From contig NZ_BCMS01000002.1 in the NCBI RefSeq assembly GCF_001485435.1, positions 214,427 through 278,426 on the forward strand: a DNA stretch of 64,000 nt, given 5' to 3'. Below are positions 60,578-64,000 of the stretch, one piece after another. Numbering within the stretch: the stretch's first letter is position 1; each line of letters starts with the position of its first letter. This stretch comes from Deinococcus grandis (GTDB taxonomy: Bacteria; Deinococcota; Deinococci; Deinococcales; Deinococcaceae). The notes under the pieces are model-generated. The model did no database searches, had not been told where the DNA came from, and saw only the letters and a list, made by a program, of their open reading frames with translations. The translations under genes and the position numbers were made by a program.

Positions 60578-61318
60578 ATGAGCCCCCCCGCCCCCACCTC
60601 CGTGCGCCGCCACCTGCTGCTACCCTTCCTCGCCGCCTTCCTGACGCTGGCCTCCACCAGCTTCATCGCGGGCGGCATCGTCCACCTGGGCCTGGGCGAA
60701 CACGTCCCCTACGACCTCGGGCTGGCCGTGCTGGGCGTCGTGTGCTTCACCGCCGTGAACGACCTCCAGGAGTTCGTACTGCGCCGGGCCGCGCGCCCCG
60801 CGAACCTCCCGCGCTTCCTGCTGGTGTCCTTCGTGCTGCCGGTCGGCATCGGCATGGTCACCGGGGGCGTGCAGCACTTCCTGGACAACCCGGCGTACTC
60901 CGCCGCCCTGATCCCCGCCGGGCTGGTCCTGGCCCTGCTGGCCTTTCTGGCGCGCGAGGGTGTCCAGCTGAGCAGCAAGCTGCCGCGTGTCGTGGGCGGC
61001 ACGGTCGCCGCCGCCGCGCTGCTGTTCGCCGGACTGACCACCGCCGCCCGCGCCCTCGGCCAGCCGACCCAGACCGGACACGCCCACGGATCCAGCGCCG
61101 GGTCCGCCGACCACTCCGCCGCCGCGCCAGCCGCCACCTCCGCCACCACGCCGGAGACGGTCCCGGCCGCGCCCGTCCCCACCACGACGCCGGACTCCAC
61201 GACCTCCGCAACCGCTGCCCAGCGGGTCCCCACGCCCGTGACGGCACCCGCCCACGACGAGGCCCACGGCGACACCCACACGGACGGTCACACGGACGGC
61301 AGCCACGACGGACACTGA
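60578..61318 (+). CDS. Membrane protein with His-rich C-terminal tail
   Basis: 246 residues. Residues 10-165 contain about five hydrophobic helices (LLLPFLAAFLTLAS, LGLAVLGVVCFTAVN, FLLVSFVLPVGIGMV, ALIPAGLVLALLAFL, VAAAALLFAGLTTAA). After about 170 comes a long low-complexity Ala/Thr/Pro tail, with HAHGSS early and six His in the last 21 residues. That tail could bind metal or be surface exposed. I recognise no family; the segment VNDLQEFVLRRAARPANLPR lies in a loop. It is alone on the plus strand after the aceB promoter. Confidence 0.6.
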   Translation: MSPPAPTSVRRHLLLPFLAAFLTLASTSFIAGGIVHLGLGEHVPYDLGLAVLGVVCFTAVNDLQEFVLRRAARPANLPRFLLVSFVLPVGIGMVTGGVQHFLDNPAYSAALIPAGLVLALLAFLAREGVQLSSKLPRVVGGTVAAAALLFAGLTTAARALGQPTQTGHAHGSSAGSADHSAAAPAATSATTPETVPAAPVPTTTPDSTTSATAAQRVPTPVTAPAHDEAHGDTHTDGHTDGSHDGH

Positions 61319-61357
61319 AGGCCTGAACAGGCGGCCCGCTGACCGCTACACTCCCCG

Positions 61358-62320
61358 GTGATGACCCGCCCGCGCCGCGCGCCGCCCCGCCCCCTGCCCC
61401 GCTGGACCCTGCCCGCGACGCTGCTGGTCCTGCTGGGGCTGGCCGCGTGGATCAACGAGCCGATTCCCGGCGTGACGGGCCGCGAGGCGCGCGCGGTGGC
61501 GGCCCTGCCGGTCGCCCCGGCGTTCCGGTCGGGGCAGCGGGTGCTGCTGCTCTCGCCGCACCCCGACGACGAGACGCTGTGCTGCGCGGGCATGCTGAAC
61601 CGGGCGCGCGCGGCGGGCGCCGAGGTGTTCGTCACCTGGATCACCGCCGGGGACGGCTTCGAGTTCGACGCGGCCCTGACCGAACGGACCCTGCACCCGC
61701 AGGGGCGGGCGCTGGGCGAGCGGCGCGTCGGGGAGGCCCGCGCGGCCGCCGTCGTGCTGGGCATCCCACTGGACCATCAGGTGGTCCTGGGCTACCCGGA
61801 CGGGGGCCTGCGCTTCCTGAACGGCGTGAACTTCGACCGGCCCTACACGTCCCCGCGGACCGGGGCGTCAGCCACGTATCTGCGCGAGGCGCAGACGCCC
61901 GGCGCGCCCTTCACCGGCGAGGCGCTGGAGGCGGACCTGACGCGCGTCCTGCGCCGCATGCAGCCCGATGTGATCCTCATTCCCGCCCACGAGGACTTCC
62001 ATCCGGATCATCACACCCTGACGCTGTTCGCGCAGCGGATCGCGGCGCGGCTGGGCCTGCAAGGTCGCCTGCGCTACTGGGTGGTGCACGGCGGCCTGGA
62101 GTGGCCGCTGCCCAAGGGCGCGCACCCGGCCCTGCCGCTGGTTCCGCCGCCGCTGGCCCGGCACCTGCCGTGGCAGCGGGTGCCGCTGGATGCGGAGGAT
62201 CTGGCGGTCAAGACCCGCGCGGTCAACGCGTACGGCACGCAGACCGAGGTGCTGGGCCGCTTCATGCGGGCGTTCGAGCGGCGCAACGAACTGCTCAGCC
62301 CCTCGGACACCGCGCGCTGA
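61358..62320 (+). CDS. PIG-L family deacetylase, membrane anchored
   Basis: About 320 residues. A basic N-terminus and one helix (LPATLLVLLGLAAWI) anchor it, with the enzyme outside. Zinc motifs SPHPDDETLCCAG near residue 65 and HEDFHPDHHTL near 210 are typical of PIG-L/LmbE deacetylases, which act on N-acetylglucosamine-type groups. GTG at 61358 or ATG at 61361; TACACT (61347-61352) just upstream suggests a leaderless transcript. The substrate may be a cell-surface glycan or bacillithiol-like thiol precursor; the outward orientation favours the former. Confidence 0.85.
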   Translation: MMTRPRRAPPRPLPRWTLPATLLVLLGLAAWINEPIPGVTGREARAVAALPVAPAFRSGQRVLLLSPHPDDETLCCAGMLNRARAAGAEVFVTWITAGDGFEFDAALTERTLHPQGRALGERRVGEARAAAVVLGIPLDHQVVLGYPDGGLRFLNGVNFDRPYTSPRTGASATYLREAQTPGAPFTGEALEADLTRVLRRMQPDVILIPAHEDFHPDHHTLTLFAQRIAARLGLQGRLRYWVVHGGLEWPLPKGAHPALPLVPPPLARHLPWQRVPLDAEDLAVKTRAVNAYGTQTEVLGRFMRAFERRNELLSPSDTAR

Positions 62321-62345
62321 GCGCAGGGGTACCGCGCCCGGGACG

Positions 62346-62618
62346 CTAGCGGCGCAGGAGTTTCACGGCCCGCACGACGTCCTGCGGGGTGATCGCCTCG
62401 CCGGGGCGGGCGCGGCACCCGGCGGCGTACTGCTCGAGAATCTGCTCCCCGGCGGCGTCCAGGGCGCTGCGCACGCCGGACAGTTGCGTCAGGATGTCGT
62501 GGCAGTCGCGGCCCTCCTCGATCATGCGCTGCAGGCCGCGTACCTGACCCTCGATGCGGCGCAGGCGCAGCAGGACGCGGGTGTCGGTGTCGGTCAGGGC
62601 GGGGGCGGCGTCGCTCAT
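62346..62618 (-). CDS. CsoR/CstR-family repressor, persulfide-sensor type
   Basis: 90-residue all-helical DUF156 repressor: RLRRIEGQVRGLQRMIEEGRDC, ILTQLSGVRSAL. Cysteines are C39 and C68, 29 residues apart as in S. aureus CstR (C31/C60). The copper-binding His found four residues before the second Cys in CsoR is Tyr64 here. That favours persulfide sensing by disulfide or polysulfide bridging over copper. Its promoter carries a 17-bp palindrome shared with the persulfide operon at 5991. The ATG at 62618 was chosen because longer forms run through that operator. Confidence 0.85.
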   Translation of the reverse strand: MSDAAPALTDTDTRVLLRLRRIEGQVRGLQRMIEEGRDCHDILTQLSGVRSALDAAGEQILEQYAAGCRARPGEAITPQDVVRAVKLLRR

Positions 62619-62632
62619 GTCGTGCGCCCAGC

Positions 62633-62649
62633 ATACCGCCCCGGCGTAT
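62633..62649. promoter_or_regulatory. CsoR/CstR-type operator, autoregulatory
   Basis: ATACCGCCCCGGCGTAT (reverse strand ATACGCCGGGGCGGTAT) overlaps the TATGCT -10 box (62630-62635) of the repressor gene. Read on the minus strand it agrees with the 5991 operator at 13 of 17 positions. Confidence 0.75.
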
Positions 62650-62746
62650 GCCCTGACGAGCCTGACCCGCCTGCCCGGCGACGCCTGCCGTGCGCCGGCG
62701 CGCGTGAAGGTCCGGTCAAGGCGCCCGGACTGCGCGGACGTGCACC

Positions 62747-63058
62747 ATGACGGGCATGACACAGGTGCGCCGCAACGACGACACGCAACGCTACGAACTG
62801 ACCGACGGGGACCGCACGCTGGGCTTCGCGGAGTTCCGCCCGGTCGGGAACGCCGTCATGCTGCCCCACACCGAGGTCGAGGAAGGCCACGAGGGCGAGG
62901 GGCTCGGCAGCCAGCTGGCCCGCGCCGCGCTGGACGACATCCGCGCGCAGGGAAAACTGGTGCTGCCCATGTGTCCCTTTATCGCGGCGTACATCCGCCG
63001 TCACCCGGAGTACAACGACCTGATCCACCCGCAGCAGCGGGCCGTGTTCGGCCTGTGA
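62747..63058 (+). CDS. GNAT-like N-acetyltransferase (small YidJ/COG2388 type)
   Basis: 103 residues. RYELTDGDRTLGFAEFRPVGN, then HTEVEEGHEGEGLGSQLARAAL, the acetyl-CoA loop, and LVLPMCPFIAAYIRRHPEY, hallmarks of the short GNAT family related to plant At1g77540. It probably acetylates a small molecule or protein. The cysteine in MCPF is the conserved one. ATG at 62747 or 62756. Divergent to the CstR-like gene with 128 bp between. Confidence 0.82.
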   Translation: MTGMTQVRRNDDTQRYELTDGDRTLGFAEFRPVGNAVMLPHTEVEEGHEGEGLGSQLARAALDDIRAQGKLVLPMCPFIAAYIRRHPEYNDLIHPQQRAVFGL

Positions 63059-63142
63059 CCCCCTGACGTTCTGCGCCGCGCCCCCCGTCCGGCCTGACCC
63101 CCGGCCCAGCTGAACCGCACCGCCAGTTGCGGACGGGCAGCT

Positions 63143-63148
63143 TATGCT
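63143..63148 (+). promoter_or_regulatory. Leaderless -10 box TATGCT of manA
   Basis: TATGCT followed by exactly 6 nt and the ATG at 63155. Confidence 0.7.
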
Positions 63149-63154
63149 GGCACG

Positions 63155-64000
63155 ATGACCGTGCCCCCTGCTGCCTTGCCTGCGCTGTTGCCCCTGGCCC
63201 CCCGGTACCACGCCCGCGTGTGGGGCGGCGACCGCCTCGCCCCGCCGGTCGGCGGCACGCCCATCGGTGAGGCGTGGATCGCCGACGGGCGCAGCGTCGT
63301 CACGGACGGCCCCCTCGCCGGGCAGACCGTCGAGGGACTGATGCGCGCGCATCCGCAGGACCTGCTGGGCCGTCACGGCCAGCCGGACGCGGGGTTCCCG
63401 CTGCTGATCAAACTGCTCGACTGCCGCGACTGGCTGAGCGTGCAGGTCCACCCGAACGACGCGCAGGCCCGGGCGATGGTCGGGCCCGGCGAGCGCGGCA
63501 AGACCGAGGCGTGGCACTTCCTGCACGTCGAGCCGGGCGCGGAACTGCTGGCGGGCGTCACGCCCGGCACCACCCCCGAGGCCCTGGCGGGCGCCATCCG
63601 GCACGGCGGCATCCTGGACGTCAGCGAGCGGGCGCGGCCCGAGGTGGGCGACACGCTGTTCATCCCGGCGGGCACGCTGCACGCGCTGGGGCCGGGGCTG
63701 CTGCTGTACGAGGTGCAGCAGGCGAGCGACACGACCTACCGCGTGTACGACTGGGACCGTCCGGCCAGCGCCGGGCGCGCGCTGCACCTCGAGGAGTCCG
63801 TGGCGGTCACCCGCGCGGACCTGCGCGGCGACTGGCACGCGGCGACGCAGACCGGCGGCGTGGGAACCCTGGTGAGCTGCCCGGAATTCACGCTGGTGGG
63901 CGCGCGGGGCGGCGAACAGGTGGATCTGCGCGGGTCGTTCGGACTGGTGACGGTGGTCCAGGGCACCCTGACGCTCCACGCCGCGGGGCAGACGCTGGAG
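63155..64000 (+). CDS. manA: Mannose-6-phosphate isomerase, class I (3' end beyond window)
   Basis: 282 codons are open from ATG 63155 to the window end. It interconverts mannose-6-phosphate and fructose-6-phosphate. Seen: PRYHARVWGGDRL at the N-terminus, GEAWIADGRS, LIKLLDCRDWLSVQVHPND with zinc ligands, GKTEAWHFL, FIPAGTLHALGPGLLLYEVQQASDTTYRVYD (core IPAGTLHALG with the zinc His) and a second cupin-like segment near the end. It resembles the short Bacillus type (about 310-330 residues), so only about 40 residues are missing. Leaderless promoter just upstream. Confidence 0.9.
   Translation, partial: MTVPPAALPALLPLAPRYHARVWGGDRLAPPVGGTPIGEAWIADGRSVVTDGPLAGQTVEGLMRAHPQDLLGRHGQPDAGFPLLIKLLDCRDWLSVQVHPNDAQARAMVGPGERGKTEAWHFLHVEPGAELLAGVTPGTTPEALAGAIRHGGILDVSERARPEVGDTLFIPAGTLHALGPGLLLYEVQQASDTTYRVYDWDRPASAGRALHLEESVAVTRADLRGDWHAATQTGGVGTLVSCPEFTLVGARGGEQVDLRGSFGLVTVVQGTLTLHAAGQTLE

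Overview
The window is high-G+C, gene-dense chromosomal DNA that reads as a Deinococcus (Deinococcota). Grounds: many genes start directly behind a TANNNT -10 box with only 6-8 nt before the start codon (leaderless transcripts), many PAS/GGDEF/HD-GYP signalling proteins, a spore-coat-U type chaperone-usher operon, and five copies of a structured intergenic repeat of about 135 bp. No phage, insertion sequence, CRISPR array, rRNA or tRNA was seen. The first and last genes (guanine deaminase, mannose-6-phosphate isomerase) run off the window.

Layout. 1-5.6 kb: guanine deaminase; a CheY-like regulator; a lipoprotein with a Moco-binding-like fold (PruR-like) in operon with a large PAS sensor kinase, split by an in-frame TAG, and its response regulator. 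5.8-10.2 kb: a CstB-like persulfide dioxygenase/rhodanese fusion, two small rhodaneses, a TauE/SafE exporter and two YeeE-type proteins, headed by an operator that recurs at a CstR-like repressor gene at 62.6 kb. 10.2-17 kb: chaperone-usher pilus operon with a divergent SARP/BTAD-type regulator. 17-30 kb: NagA, a GGDEF-EAL protein split by a frameshift, a molybdopterin oxidoreductase, a PAS/GAF diguanylate cyclase, an unknown lipoprotein, ornithine aminotransferase and a small split PAS/GGDEF pair. 30-36 kb: GH114-type lipoprotein, AzgA-type purine permease, PAS-HD-GYP protein. 36-43 kb: ferric-siderophore ABC operon with three binding proteins, two permeases, one ATPase and a sucrase/ferredoxin-like protein. 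43-50 kb: GH42 beta-galactosidase, sugar ABC transporter (no ATPase gene) and a LacI regulator that appears to start with ATC. 50-51.4 kb: an unknown protein and a small HD-GYP protein. 51.5-60.4 kb: ureide/glyoxylate operon (malate synthase, IclR regulator, divergent malate-synthase-like paralog, allantoate hydrolase, allantoinase, ureidoglycine aminohydrolase, malic enzyme). 60.5-64 kb: His-rich membrane protein, PIG-L deacetylase, CstR-like repressor, GNAT-like protein, manA.

How it fits together. Guanine deaminase, the purine permease and the ureide operon form a purine-nitrogen theme; the last carries ring carbon as glyoxylate through malate to pyruvate. The sulfur locus and the distant CsoR/CstR-family gene share a 17-bp operator, so they probably form one persulfide regulon. 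The most noteworthy non-coding signal is the repeat family: two internal stems show compensatory changes between copies, and three copies share their end base with a stop codon. A second pattern is short leaderless mini-ORFs whose stop overlaps the start of the following, mostly regulatory, gene.
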